From: Terrimicrobium sacchariphilum | Lineage (GTDB): Bacteria > Verrucomicrobiota > Verrucomicrobiia > Chthoniobacterales > Terrimicrobiaceae | Length of the DNA stretch: 64,000 nucleotides | Direction of reading: 5' to 3' | NCBI RefSeq assembly: GCF_001613545.1 | Contig: NZ_BDCO01000002.1 | Coordinates: 1,426,001 to 1,490,000, forward strand | Part shown: positions 17,214 through 25,755 of the stretch, piece by piece | Layout: the number at the start of each line of letters is the position of its first letter | How positions within the stretch are numbered: the first letter of the stretch is position 1 | Program-made: the position numbers and the translations under genes | Notes under the pieces: model-generated | Databases searched by the model: none | The model's input: only the letters and a program-made list of their open reading frames with translations | What the model was told of the DNA's origin: nothing

Positions 17214-18989
17214 ATGCCAGCTTCGCGGCGCAGGGCTGAAATTTGGCCCACCATCAAGAGGTTTCTCCCGTACCTTTGCGTGTACTGGAGGAGACTGATC
17301 GTGATCTTTTTCCTGCTGCTGATCGCGGCGGGATTTGACCTGATCCGGCCCTGGCTGATCGGTCGTATCGTCGACGGGGCGGCGAAGGTTCAGCCATGGG
17401 CCACGGTGATGTGGCCTCTCGGGTTTTTCCTCCTCTCGGTGCTCGGGCGCAGTATTAGCATCCTCAGCCGCAACTATTATACGCAGCAGACCGGCATGCG
17501 CATCACCTGCGATCTGCGGGTGGATCTCTTCCGGCACCTGCAAAGCCTCTCGCTCCGGTTTTACGACTCCCGCCACACGGGAAAGATCGTCCACCGCATC
17601 AGCGGCGATACGGCGGCGATTCACAGCCTCGTCACCGGGGCGTCGGTGAATTTCATCGGCGACATCATTACGATCATCGGCGTCCTCGTCGTCCTGGCCA
17701 ACGCCCACTGGCCTCTCGCCGTGGTGACCTACACGCTGCTGCCGCTCTTCGTTTTCAACTACCTCTGGCACCGCCGCCGCCTGCGAGTGGAAAGCCGTAC
17801 GCATCGCCGCAACTGGGACCGCGTGATGAGCTTCCTCCACGAGCGCATCGCCAGCACCCGGCTGGTGCGAGCCTTTGCCACGGAGGGGACGGAGATCGAG
17901 AGCTTCCGCCAGCGTATCGAGGCGGATTATGTGAACTACAGCCGCGTGGTCTGGCGCAACTCGCTCCTCAGCGTCGGGGCGGATTTTCTGACCGGCATCG
18001 GTGTCTTTGTTGTCCTTGGCTACGGCTCCTGGCTCGTGATGAACGGCAAGGGCGAGCTCACCATCGGTCAGCTAACGGCGTTCCTGTTTTACCTCGGCCT
18101 GCTCTACACGCCGATCATCCGCGTGGTGGATTCCAATGCCATCGTCCAGCAGGCGGCCACGGCGCTGGAGAAAATCTTCGCCCTCCTCGATACCAAGCCG
18201 CACATCCCGGAGAACGAGAAGCTCCCGCAATTGCCAAAGCTCGACGGCAGCATCACCTTTGACCACGTCTCCTTTGCCTACCGGCCGCAGCACACCACGC
18301 TGCACGATCTTTCCTTCCGGGCAAATCCTGGTGAGACCATTGCGCTGGTCGGACCCAGTGGATCAGGCAAGACGACTGTCATTACACTCCTGGCGAGGTT
18401 TTACGATCCCACCGCCGGGCGCATCCTGCTCGATGATCTCGACATCCGCGATTACAACGTCCAGTCGCTGCGCCGCCAGATCGGAATCGTCATGCAGGAC
18501 AATATCCTTTTCTCCGGCACGATCGCGGAAAATATCCGCTATGGCCGCCCGGAGGCGACGGACGAGGAAATGTATGAGGCAGCCAAGGCGGCGAACGCGC
18601 ATGAGTTCATCGTCCAAAGTCCCCAGGGCTACGGAGCCATGCTCGGCGAGCGTGGCATGCAGCTTTCCGGCGGGCAGAGGCAGCGCCTCGCCATTGCGCG
18701 GGTGATCCTGAAGAACCCGAAAATCCTCATCCTTGACGAAGCCACCTCGGCGCTTGATACGGAATCCGAGCGGCTCGTGCAGGAGGCTCTTGAGCGCCTG
18801 ATGGAAAAACGCACCTCGATCGTCATTGCGCACCGGCTCTCCACCATCGTCAATGCCAGCCGCATTCTCGTGCTGAAGGCGGGCCGCATCGAGGAGCAGG
18901 GGCGTCACGACGAACTGCTCAAGAAGGGCGGCCTGTATCACCACCTCCACAAGCTCCAGTTCGCCCGGCAGGACGCAGTCGCGGCGTAG
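17214..18989 (+). CDS. msbA: ABC transporter, fused permease and ATPase (MsbA-like)
   Basis: 591 residues. The N-terminal half (to about 310) holds six membrane segments of an ABC exporter, the C-terminal half the ATPase: Walker A GPSGSGKT, Q-loop region IGIVMQDNILFSG, signature LSGGQRQRLAIARV, Walker B ILILDEATSALD and H-loop IVIAHRLST. As a homodimer it could flip lipid A-core to the outer leaflet. The MsbA assignment rests on length, fold and position just after kdsB (103 bp gap); a general multidrug exporter cannot be excluded. Confidence 0.85.
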   Translation: MPASRRRAEIWPTIKRFLPYLCVYWRRLIVIFFLLLIAAGFDLIRPWLIGRIVDGAAKVQPWATVMWPLGFFLLSVLGRSISILSRNYYTQQTGMRITCDLRVDLFRHLQSLSLRFYDSRHTGKIVHRISGDTAAIHSLVTGASVNFIGDIITIIGVLVVLANAHWPLAVVTYTLLPLFVFNYLWHRRRLRVESRTHRRNWDRVMSFLHERIASTRLVRAFATEGTEIESFRQRIEADYVNYSRVVWRNSLLSVGADFLTGIGVFVVLGYGSWLVMNGKGELTIGQLTAFLFYLGLLYTPIIRVVDSNAIVQQAATALEKIFALLDTKPHIPENEKLPQLPKLDGSITFDHVSFAYRPQHTTLHDLSFRANPGETIALVGPSGSGKTTVITLLARFYDPTAGRILLDDLDIRDYNVQSLRRQIGIVMQDNILFSGTIAENIRYGRPEATDEEMYEAAKAANAHEFIVQSPQGYGAMLGERGMQLSGGQRQRLAIARVILKNPKILILDEATSALDTESERLVQEALERLMEKRTSIVIAHRLSTIVNASRILVLKAGRIEEQGRHDELLKKGGLYHHLHKLQFARQDAVAA

Positions 18990-19000
18990 GGGTAAAATGA

Positions 19001-19028
19001 AGCCGGGACGCCCGGAGGCATCCCGGCT
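19001..19028. terminator. Hairpin between convergent msbA and PhoH genes
   Basis: AGCCGGGA (19001-19008) pairs perfectly with TCCCGGCT (19021-19028) around a 12-base loop, in the 48 bp between two convergent genes. The minus-strand exit is followed by TCATTTTACC, a partly T-rich tail; the plus-strand exit has no T run. It probably ends transcription from one or both sides. Confidence 0.55.
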
Positions 19029-19037
19029 CCTGGGAAA

Positions 19038-20588
19038 TTACATCATGCTCGCGCCCATCTCGGCGAGCGGGCTGCGTTCCCCCTTGGAGAGGGAGATGTG
19101 GGCCGTGATGCTCTGTCCGCGCAGGCGATTGCGGGTATAGACGAGCCCGTTGGACCGGCTGTCCACGTAGGGATTGTCGATCTGGGCGGGGTCGCCGACC
19201 ATCACGAGCTTGGAACCCTTGGACATACGGGTCACGACCGTCTTGGCTTCGAGCGGCGTGAGCTGCTGGGCTTCATCCAGGACGAAGAACCGGTCCGGAA
19301 TCGAGCGTCCGCGGATGTAGCAAAGAGCCTCGATTTCCAACAGGCCGCGAGCCATGAGCTGTTCGTAAGGTTTTACGATGGGATGCTGGCCGTTGGGTGC
19401 GCCGGGAACCGTCTGGGCGGGCTGCGCGTGCTGGTGATGCTGCTGTTGCTTCTTGCGCTCGGAAGAGGGCTTGGAGTTCTCCTTCGTCTTCGGCGGATTC
19501 AATGGGAGCAACACCTCAAAGGCGTCGTAGATCGACTGGAGCCAGGGGTGCATCTTTTCATTAAGCGTACCGGGCAGGAAGCCCAGCGTGTCGCCCATCG
19601 CCACCACCGGGCGGCTCACTGTCATGCCGCTGAAGGTGTGGAGGCCTGTCAGGTACAATCCCGCAGCCACCGCCATGAGCGTCTTGCCTGTTCCCGCCTG
19701 GCCGTAGCAGGTGATGAGGGAAATCTCGGGATCGAGCAGGGCATCGAGGAAACACTGCTGGCCGGGATTCGCCGGGCGCAGCTCGATGCCGCGTGGCATT
19801 TGCAGGCTTTGCGGGATGTTCAGCCGGATGAAGTTTCCCTCTCCGATATGGCGCGCCGGCAGAAGCTTTTCGTCCGAGGCCTTGAGAAGCACGTATTCGT
19901 TGATCTCCATTGCTCCGGTGCGGGCGGTCTCGAGATGAATCTCGCGGGCGCTGCCGAACCGCTGTAGTTCGTGCGACTCGATGATGATCGAGCGCATGTC
20001 GTAGCCCTCGGCATCCTTCACCGAGACCTTGTCATTCAGGTAATCCTGGCAGGTCAGGCCAATGGCGAGGCCCTTGAGCTGCATGTTGAGATCCTTCGTG
20101 ACCAGGATGGTCGGCGCTTTTTCCCGCTCCTGCAGGGCGAGGCACGCGCCAATGATGCGATGATCCATTCTTTCCTGATCCGGGAAGATCTTGAGGAAAC
20201 GCTTCATCGCCGGGGAAAGCTTGGCTGCATCCAGCGCGTCGTTGACGAGGATGCAGACCGAGCCGCCGCCGGCCGTGGGCGCGCCCTTGATCACGCTCTT
20301 GGCGTTGTGGCCGAATATCTGGTTAAGGAACCGGTGCACCGTGCGGGCGTTGGCTCCGCGCTCGGATTGCTCGTTTTTGAATCGGTCGAGTTCTGAAAGC
20401 ACCTCGACCGGGATGAAAACATGGTTGTTCTCAAAGCGGTTCAGGCTGTGCGGGTCGTGCAGCAGCACGTTGGTATCCAGCACGAAATTTTTCACCATCC
20501 CTGAGGTGTCCCGCCCTTCCGGGCGCTGGGGGGTGGAGAAGAAGAGGCTTTGTTCCTCGGGGACATCCATCAGGTTGGTTCGATGCAT
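19038..20588 (-). CDS. PIN-PhoH fusion protein (PhoH2-like toxin/RNA helicase)
   Basis: 516 residues. An N-terminal PIN domain (about 30-190) shows FVLDTNVLLHDP at its start and NDALDAAKLSP and further acidic residues of the nuclease site. The PhoH ATPase domain follows with Walker A GQAGTGKT, VSRPVVAMGDTLGFLPGTL and Walker B FVLDEAQQLTP. A Gln/His/Lys-rich linker lies within the ATPase part near residue 380. Such PIN-PhoH (PhoH2) proteins are sequence-specific RNA helicase/RNases. It is a separate paralogue of the YbeZ-type PhoH gene at 12.6-13.6 kb. Confidence 0.9.
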   Translation of the reverse strand: MHRTNLMDVPEEQSLFFSTPQRPEGRDTSGMVKNFVLDTNVLLHDPHSLNRFENNHVFIPVEVLSELDRFKNEQSERGANARTVHRFLNQIFGHNAKSVIKGAPTAGGGSVCILVNDALDAAKLSPAMKRFLKIFPDQERMDHRIIGACLALQEREKAPTILVTKDLNMQLKGLAIGLTCQDYLNDKVSVKDAEGYDMRSIIIESHELQRFGSAREIHLETARTGAMEINEYVLLKASDEKLLPARHIGEGNFIRLNIPQSLQMPRGIELRPANPGQQCFLDALLDPEISLITCYGQAGTGKTLMAVAAGLYLTGLHTFSGMTVSRPVVAMGDTLGFLPGTLNEKMHPWLQSIYDAFEVLLPLNPPKTKENSKPSSERKKQQQHHQHAQPAQTVPGAPNGQHPIVKPYEQLMARGLLEIEALCYIRGRSIPDRFFVLDEAQQLTPLEAKTVVTRMSKGSKLVMVGDPAQIDNPYVDSRSNGLVYTRNRLRGQSITAHISLSKGERSPLAEMGASMM

Positions 20589-20857
20589 AGGTTGCGGTTA
20601 GTCGGTGACGTGGAAAGTGATCCGCTCCAGCCACCGACACGACGAGGGTGGGGACGGTGGAGAGTAGAGGCGACGAAGACTGGGAATCCGTGACGGACCC
20701 GGGACGCGATTCCAAACGAGTTGATTGGTCGAGCAGTCCAAACCTGAGCACTCCCTTACATCTCCTGCTCCGCAGATACAATCAAAATATTGTGGTTGAA
20801 TCAGATTTGCGAAGGCCAAAACCACAATGGGGTGGGCGATCCCGGTGGAACAAAAAA
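20589..20857. other. Intergenic region upstream of the PIN-PhoH gene
   Basis: No convincing coding frame was found in about 270 bp between the PIN-PhoH start and the terminator of the deaminase. It holds an inverted repeat ATTGTGGT (20789-20796) with ACCACAAT (20821-20828), and a GGAATC/GATTCC pair at about 20682-20713. Either could be an operator or a leader-RNA fold for the minus-strand PIN-PhoH gene. No tRNA or known riboswitch was recognised. Confidence 0.5.
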
Positions 20858-20886
20858 AGCGCCGGGCGGATTACCCGGCGCTCTTT
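20858..20886. terminator. Bidirectional rho-independent terminator
   Basis: AGCGCCGGG (20858-20866) and CCCGGCGCT (20874-20882) form a 9 bp stem with a 7-base loop. Seven A residues precede it and TTTT follows, so it has a U tract in both directions. On the minus strand it ends the guanine deaminase transcript 30 bp after the stop. Confidence 0.85.
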
Positions 20887-20912
20887 TGGCCATTTCTCTG
20901 GATGGTTACGGA

Positions 20913-21398
20913 CTAGTACTGAACCCGGTCCGGCTTCTCGTGATATTGTTTCCAGACCTCGACGGCTTCCTCGCGGAGGATCTGGGTCATCTTGATCGTA
21001 CGCTCCTCCTTGGGCAGGGCGAGCTGCTTGTAGATCGGGCTGTCGTCAAAGTTGCCGTATTTGAACGCGTCCTCGACCGTGGCGGCGTAAAATACCTGGT
21101 CGATACCGGCCCAGTAACACGTGGCCATGCACATGGGGCAGGGCTCCGCTGAGGTGTAAAGCGTGCAGCCGGTGAGCTTGAAGCTCTGAAGCGAAATGCA
21201 GGCGAGCCGGATGGCCTCCATCTCGGCGTGCCAGGTGGGATCATGGCTGGCGACGACGCGGTTCATGCCCTCGGAGATGATTTCGCCGTCCTTGACGAGC
21301 ACTGCTCCGAAGACGCCTCCGGTGCAGAGTTCCAGGGACGCCCGGCGCGAGTTGGCAATGGCTCGGCGGATGAATTTTTCGTGATCAGGTTGGCTCAT
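20913..21398 (-). CDS. Guanine deaminase-like nucleoside deaminase
   Basis: 161 residues of the CDA fold. The zinc site is HAEMEAI with the catalytic Glu, and PCPMC. The first part GGVFGAVLVKDGEIISEG and the C-terminal tail with SPIYKQLALPKEERTI resemble Bacillus GuaD, the small guanine deaminase that turns guanine into xanthine. A TadA-type tRNA deaminase is less likely because the C-terminal segment FDDSPIYK is characteristic of the GuaD branch. It ends before a strong terminator. Confidence 0.85.
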   Translation of the reverse strand: MSQPDHEKFIRRAIANSRRASLELCTGGVFGAVLVKDGEIISEGMNRVVASHDPTWHAEMEAIRLACISLQSFKLTGCTLYTSAEPCPMCMATCYWAGIDQVFYAATVEDAFKYGNFDDSPIYKQLALPKEERTIKMTQILREEAVEVWKQYHEKPDRVQY

Positions 21399-21437
21399 GT
21401 TTTGTGGATGGGTGTGGGTTTCGTTGTGAGGGAAGGG

Positions 21438-22373
21438 TCAATACAAAAGATGCCAGAGCACCGCGACCTCGGCGGCAAAGCCGGCCAGAATGACGAGCGC
21501 GCCGCGCAGGTCCATGCTGCGGCTCGGGTTCTTCGGGAAAAGCCACCATCCGAACATGGCGACAAAGACCGGCATCGTTCCCCACGTCGTGAGAGCCACG
21601 CTGATGGAGTTGCCGACAAAGGTCGCGAAGGCGGAGTTCAGCGAGGCCAGCAGGGGGCTGAGGAACCGCACCTCCAGCATGACGATGGGATAAAGGCCGA
21701 GGAGCACGAGCATTGCCGCCTTCCAGTTGGGCGGGCCATTTCCCGTGCGGGGATCGGTGGGGAACCATCCCGGAAACGACCCCGGCACGTGCTGCACGTG
21801 GGCGTAGTCAATAAGCGCTTCGGCTTCCCTCAGCAGCGCGGCGCGTTCCTGGGAGTTGAGCCAGTTTTCCAACTGCCCCGGTGTGGCGAAGCGCATCAAC
21901 GTCGTCCAGCCCTGGCTGGCGCTCGACGGCGGCTGGACATACGACCCGAGGTAACCGGGAAAGCGCGCCTGGGCCTGCTGCGCCCGGGTCTCCCATGCAC
22001 GGTAGGCATCCTCGCACCCTGGTTTGACCTTCGTAATGATCACTTCGGTCACTCCCTCCGAGGACTCGGCGTTGTCGACACGGACTTCGGCGATCGGTTC
22101 TGTACCCTCGGGCAGATGCTGCCGCGCTCTTTCCAGCAATCCCATCCACTCCGGCGAGGTTTGCCATGTTTGCAACTCCCCGGCGCCAGTAAAGCGCTGG
22201 ATGGTGATCCACTCCCTCTTGCCGTTGGACGTCGGGGGCTTGGCCTCTGCATTGACAAAACCCGGGAACCCGGAGGCGAGCGTCACAGCCTCGGCCTGCC
22301 AGGCCACGATCTGGTCGCGGCGGTCTTCACGAATGGGCAGGCGGGTGAGCAGGACGTGGATGAGTGCGGCCAT
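21438..22373 (-). CDS. Double ABM-domain protein with C-terminal membrane segments
   Basis: 311 residues. Two antibiotic-biosynthesis-monooxygenase-like (ferredoxin-like) domains lie in tandem, about 5-95 (HVLLTRLPIREDRRDQI...FPGFVNAE) and 105-190 (VIITKVKPGCEDAYRAWE...FPGYLGSYV). Then GSFPGWFPTD leads to three hydrophobic helices at about 215-310 with FGWWLFPKNPSR. Proteins with this layout (COG3224-like) are thought to be membrane-bound heme- or quinone-related monooxygenase relatives, but no substrate is known. It follows the OprB-like gene by 28 bp and is probably co-transcribed. Confidence 0.72.
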   Translation of the reverse strand: MAALIHVLLTRLPIREDRRDQIVAWQAEAVTLASGFPGFVNAEAKPPTSNGKREWITIQRFTGAGELQTWQTSPEWMGLLERARQHLPEGTEPIAEVRVDNAESSEGVTEVIITKVKPGCEDAYRAWETRAQQAQARFPGYLGSYVQPPSSASQGWTTLMRFATPGQLENWLNSQERAALLREAEALIDYAHVQHVPGSFPGWFPTDPRTGNGPPNWKAAMLVLLGLYPIVMLEVRFLSPLLASLNSAFATFVGNSISVALTTWGTMPVFVAMFGWWLFPKNPSRSMDLRGALVILAGFAAEVAVLWHLLY

Positions 22374-22401
22374 CGGTATGGAAAGAGGATGGGGGGTGAT
22401 T

Positions 22402-23664
22402 TTAAAAAAGCACGCTTACTCGCATGGTCAGCGCCCAGGCGGGATCGAGGTCCGATCCTCCTCCAGGAGTGGGAATGAAACTGACAACGGGTTGCGCATA
22501 TATGCCATTCCAAATATGGGCTTGGTAATACGTCTGGAACATGAGTTCGCTGCTGCGGTTGAAGTCATTGGCATTGAGCCACGCCAGTGCCAGGCCTGCT
22601 CCGACGGAGTCGTCCGGCCGGCCCGGCACGAGGCCGAATGCTGTAAGTCCGCCACCAAGATATTCTCGGAAGGGCAGCGTGCTCGAGGTATTGGCTCCAA
22701 ACTGGGCAAAGGCGCTGATCCCCGAATTGTCCTTTCCCGGGTGGCGCAGCCAGAGGCGCTGGGAACCGAACAGATAAAAACCGCTCGCGCCGGATTCGCT
22801 CGAGTTATTGCCGCCATTCATCTCCCCGGTTTGCAGCCAGCCTCCGAGTCCCGCGCTGCCGGGCAGGCCTGCGATTTCCCAGGCTCCGCCGATTTCGAGG
22901 ATCTGAAAGTAATAACCGTTGAATTGCGGACCGAGCATACCCGTCTGGGCGCCCGAGGCCACGTTGCCATCGTAAAAGCCATAGGAAATGTAGGTTTCCC
23001 GGGTCGGCGCGACAGTCACGGTGACGCCACACGCGGAGTTGTAATAGCCCGGCATCACGCCGAGCAGGGTGGAATTCACAAACACCGGGGTAAACGCGAG
23101 GCCGGTCACCGCAGGGATCGCAAGCGCCTGGTCCTGCTCGGGCACGGGACGCAGGACGTTGTTGAAATCATCCGTGGGCACGAGCTTGCCGACGCGAAAG
23201 ATCAGTTTCCCGTCAAAGAGCTCCTGCCGCCACCAAAGTTGATACAGCTCGGAGCGATCCAGCGGGTCGGGTCCGGGAAGCGAGTTGTACCCCTGTGCGC
23301 TTCCCGCCTGCTGGTTGGTGGCCTGTCCGTTGAACTGCAGAAACTCGATGCCGAACTCCCCGCCTTTCCAGCCGACGAGCTTTTCGGCATCCACGGCGAG
23401 GCCTGCGATGAACAGGCTGTTCCACGACCACCTGCCGGGATCGTTCCCCCCGGAGATCAGGTAATTCGTGTCGCCGACCCAGATGCCGCCGAGCCGGATT
23501 CCCCAGTCGGGGTTCAGGCCGAGCCACTCGGCGACCTGACCGGTGCCGGTGAAGGCGTCTGTGGCTCCAGGGTTGGAACTGATGCCGAGGCGACTCTCCT
23601 CGGCGTGACATACGAGGAGACCGGCCAGCGCGAGCACGGCGCAAACTGTGGAGCGGATGGGCAC
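22402..23664 (-). CDS. OprB-like carbohydrate porin
   Basis: 420 residues from a GTG at 23664, which gives a normal signal peptide (VCAVLALAGLLVCHA); a TTG at 23733 is the only other start and would add 23 residues overlapping the upstream stop. The mature chain alternates polar/hydrophobic strands, with LNPDWGIRLGG, YQLWWRQELFDGKL and RVGKLVPTDDFNN of the OprB family and ends in Phe, the outer-membrane beta-barrel signal. OprB porins let sugars cross the outer membrane. No sugar transporter or regulator adjoins it. Confidence 0.8.
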   Translation of the reverse strand: MPIRSTVCAVLALAGLLVCHAEESRLGISSNPGATDAFTGTGQVAEWLGLNPDWGIRLGGIWVGDTNYLISGGNDPGRWSWNSLFIAGLAVDAEKLVGWKGGEFGIEFLQFNGQATNQQAGSAQGYNSLPGPDPLDRSELYQLWWRQELFDGKLIFRVGKLVPTDDFNNVLRPVPEQDQALAIPAVTGLAFTPVFVNSTLLGVMPGYYNSACGVTVTVAPTRETYISYGFYDGNVASGAQTGMLGPQFNGYYFQILEIGGAWEIAGLPGSAGLGGWLQTGEMNGGNNSSESGASGFYLFGSQRLWLRHPGKDNSGISAFAQFGANTSSTLPFREYLGGGLTAFGLVPGRPDDSVGAGLALAWLNANDFNRSSELMFQTYYQAHIWNGIYAQPVVSFIPTPGGGSDLDPAWALTMRVSVLF

Positions 23665-23725
23665 GTGGGGGAGTGACCGCCAGTGAGCGCGGAAATCACC
23701 CCGATGGCAAGAAGAACCGGCCTGT

Positions 23726-24469
23726 TTAGTCAAACAGGGCGGGGGAAGTCTTGGGATCAGGCAATCCCCAGGTCTTCCACAACCGGAGATATTCCTCGCG
23801 CGGGAGCAGCACGTAGTGCGGGTTGTCCCCCTTGCGCAGCCAGCGGATGAGCCGAACGATGGCGGGCTGAGTCATTACCGTGCAGCCAGCGGAGGGGCGG
23901 TCCGGTCCGCGCTGGATGTGAAAAAAAATGGCACTGCCTGCCCCGGGAACCGGCGGGTCGCTGTTGTGCCGGATCTCAACCAGCCAGCGATGCGGCGGAT
24001 CGTCGAGCCGCATCTTCTGTTTTTCAAACCACGGCGGAGGGTTTGCCGGATCGATCACCACATGCTGGTTGTAGAGCGGGTTCAGCGGATCGTCTACCCA
24101 GGCGTCGGCTGCCGTGATGGTGTGAAAAGGATAGCTCGCGCCATCGGGCAAAGCCTTGTCGTAGGTGTAAATCGTGCCGAGGGCGAAGACACCCGCCGGG
24201 GCGCGCTTGTCTCGCTCGGCTTTGTGAATTCCCTGCTGCTCCTGGCCGAGTTCGCCCTTGCCCCAGGCCAGGCCGTTCTTGCCGTAAAGAACCCGGACGG
24301 GTTCACCGACTGGCATCCAGGTGTCCTTTTGACGCTCGAAGAGCTGGAGTTTGCCGACCGAGGAATCCCATGTCGGCGCGATGGAGACGATCAACTGGCG
24401 CACCGAGGAGTCGAGCGCGAAGACCGGCTGGCAGACGGCCAGAGTGAGAAGGAGTAGGAGGAGCCTCAT
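23726..24469 (-). CDS. L,D-transpeptidase (YkuD-domain) protein
   Basis: 247 residues with a signal peptide (MRLLLLLLTLAVCQPVFA). The catalytic domain shows AIFFHIQRGPDRPSAGCTVM, with the His and the S-x-G-C nucleophile motif of YkuD/ErfK L,D-transpeptidases, about 15 residues apart. It cross-links peptidoglycan stem peptides (or anchors proteins) in the periplasm. The rest is a beta-rich lead of about 100 residues with no LysM domain. The start overlaps the anti-sigma gene stop by 4 bp (ATGA). Confidence 0.85.
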   Translation of the reverse strand: MRLLLLLLTLAVCQPVFALDSSVRQLIVSIAPTWDSSVGKLQLFERQKDTWMPVGEPVRVLYGKNGLAWGKGELGQEQQGIHKAERDKRAPAGVFALGTIYTYDKALPDGASYPFHTITAADAWVDDPLNPLYNQHVVIDPANPPPWFEKQKMRLDDPPHRWLVEIRHNSDPPVPGAGSAIFFHIQRGPDRPSAGCTVMTQPAIVRLIRWLRKGDNPHYVLLPREEYLRLWKTWGLPDPKTSPALFD

Positions 24470-24882
24470 GAGAAGCGCTTCGTCAGGCGGATGATGTTGC
24501 GATGCCCGCTGCGCTCGTACGAGAAGGTGTCGAGCATGTTGCGGATAAGGTGAATGCCGAGGCCGCCCACCGGGCGCTCCGCCAGCGGAGTGGCGGTGTC
24601 GGGAGTTTCCACCGAAAAGGGATCGAAGGCCGCGGCCTCGTCCTCGATGACCAACTCCACGTGATCGGCCATCACATGGACCGAGATGGAGATGCCGGGA
24701 TGCACCTCAGGGAAGAGTCCATACTTTATCGTATTGGTCACGATCTCCTCCAGCGCAAGATTGGCGGCGAAGATTGCAGCCGGCGGCGTTTCCTGATCCT
24801 CGAGGAAAGACGTCATCAACGCGGCCACCCGGCTCAACTCAGGCAGGGTTCCCTGGATGGTGTATGCTGCCGTCGCCGCCAT
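24466..24882 (-). CDS. RsbW-like anti-sigma regulatory histidine kinase-like ATPase
   Basis: 138 residues, a stand-alone GHKL ATPase domain. The N-box is LALEEIVTNTIKYG, the G1 box is ELVIEDEAAAFDP, and the G2 box is GGLGIHLIRNM. Such short RsbW/SpoIIAB-type kinases phosphorylate anti-anti-sigma factors and bind sigma factors. No sigma factor or anti-anti-sigma gene is adjacent here, so the partners are encoded elsewhere. The stop overlaps the start of the L,D-transpeptidase gene (ATGA), suggesting a cell-envelope stress link, by inference only. Confidence 0.85.
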   Translation of the reverse strand: MAATAAYTIQGTLPELSRVAALMTSFLEDQETPPAAIFAANLALEEIVTNTIKYGLFPEVHPGISISVHVMADHVELVIEDEAAAFDPFSVETPDTATPLAERPVGGLGIHLIRNMLDTFSYERSGHRNIIRLTKRFS

Positions 24883-24891
24883 GGATGAGGT

Positions 24892-25668
24892 CTAGCCGTG
24901 CTTTTCGATCAGGGCGTAGGCGTTGTGGTTGTGGATGGACTCGAAATTTTCCGCCTCCACGCGATACCAGAGAATATTGGCGTCTTTCTCGCAGCGGGAT
25001 GCGACATTGCGCACGAGGTCTTCCACGAAGACGGGGTTGTCGTAGGCGCGTTCGGTGACGGCTTTTTCGTCGGGGCGCTTGAGCAGGCTGTAAAGTTCCG
25101 AGCTCGCGCTGTCCTCGACGAGGCGGATCATATCCTCGATCCACATCGGCTTGCTACAGCGGACGGCGAGGGTGACGTGACCGCGCTGGTTGTGCGCGCC
25201 GCGGGCGCTGATCGCCTTGGAGCAGGGGCAAAGGGTGGTCACGGGCACGACCGTGGTTACGATGAAATCCATCTTGCCGTTCTCCACTGTGGCGTTGAAC
25301 CGTGCGACATAGTCGATGAGGCCTACTGCGCCGGTGACGGGAGCTTTTTTCTCGAGGAAGAAGGGAAACTCAAAGTCCACATGTGCGCAGGTGCTCTGGA
25401 GCTTTCTGGTCAGTTGCTCGAGCACGTCGCGGATGTTGTCGACGTGGAGGATGGGGCCGTGGGAGTTGAGCACCTCGACGAAGCGGCTCATGTGCGTGCC
25501 CTTGAAATGATGCGGCAGGTCGACGGTGAGCTGCACCGTGGCGATGGTGCTTTGCAGCGAGTGATCCTTGTCGCGAATCTGGATCGGATAGCGCAGATCC
25601 TTTACGCCCACACGGTCGATGGGCAACCGGCGTTCATCACGCTGGTTCTGTGTATCTTGCAGGGTCAT
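24892..25668 (-). CDS. folE2: GTP cyclohydrolase FolE2 (type IB)
   Basis: 258 residues from the ATG at 25668; the much longer open frame upstream overlaps the FGGY kinase on the other strand and is not real. It carries the FolE2 pattern: HFKGTHMSRFVE, then PFFLEKKAPVTGAVGLIDY, then TLCPCSKAIS with the metal/catalytic Cys, GAHNQRGHVTL and VRNVA. It converts GTP to dihydroneopterin triphosphate, feeding folate or preQ0. With queE and queD 1.5 kb away on the other strand it probably supplies the queuosine branch. FolE2 is often the zinc-independent substitute for FolE. Confidence 0.94.
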   Translation of the reverse strand: MTLQDTQNQRDERRLPIDRVGVKDLRYPIQIRDKDHSLQSTIATVQLTVDLPHHFKGTHMSRFVEVLNSHGPILHVDNIRDVLEQLTRKLQSTCAHVDFEFPFFLEKKAPVTGAVGLIDYVARFNATVENGKMDFIVTTVVPVTTLCPCSKAISARGAHNQRGHVTLAVRCSKPMWIEDMIRLVEDSASSELYSLLKRPDEKAVTERAYDNPVFVEDLVRNVASRCEKDANILWYRVEAENFESIHNHNAYALIEKHG

Positions 25669-25755
25669 GGAATCCCCAGCATACCTGCTCCGGAGGGGGC
25701 TGCACGAAAGAAAATCCGGCGGAAATCGACTGGAAGCTGGATTTTCCCCCTGCCA

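Noticed and set aside
20640-20760. Possible tRNA or cobalamin-type leader
   Set aside because: GGGAATCCG looks vaguely like a cobalamin box, but the remaining conserved parts are missing and no cloverleaf closes.
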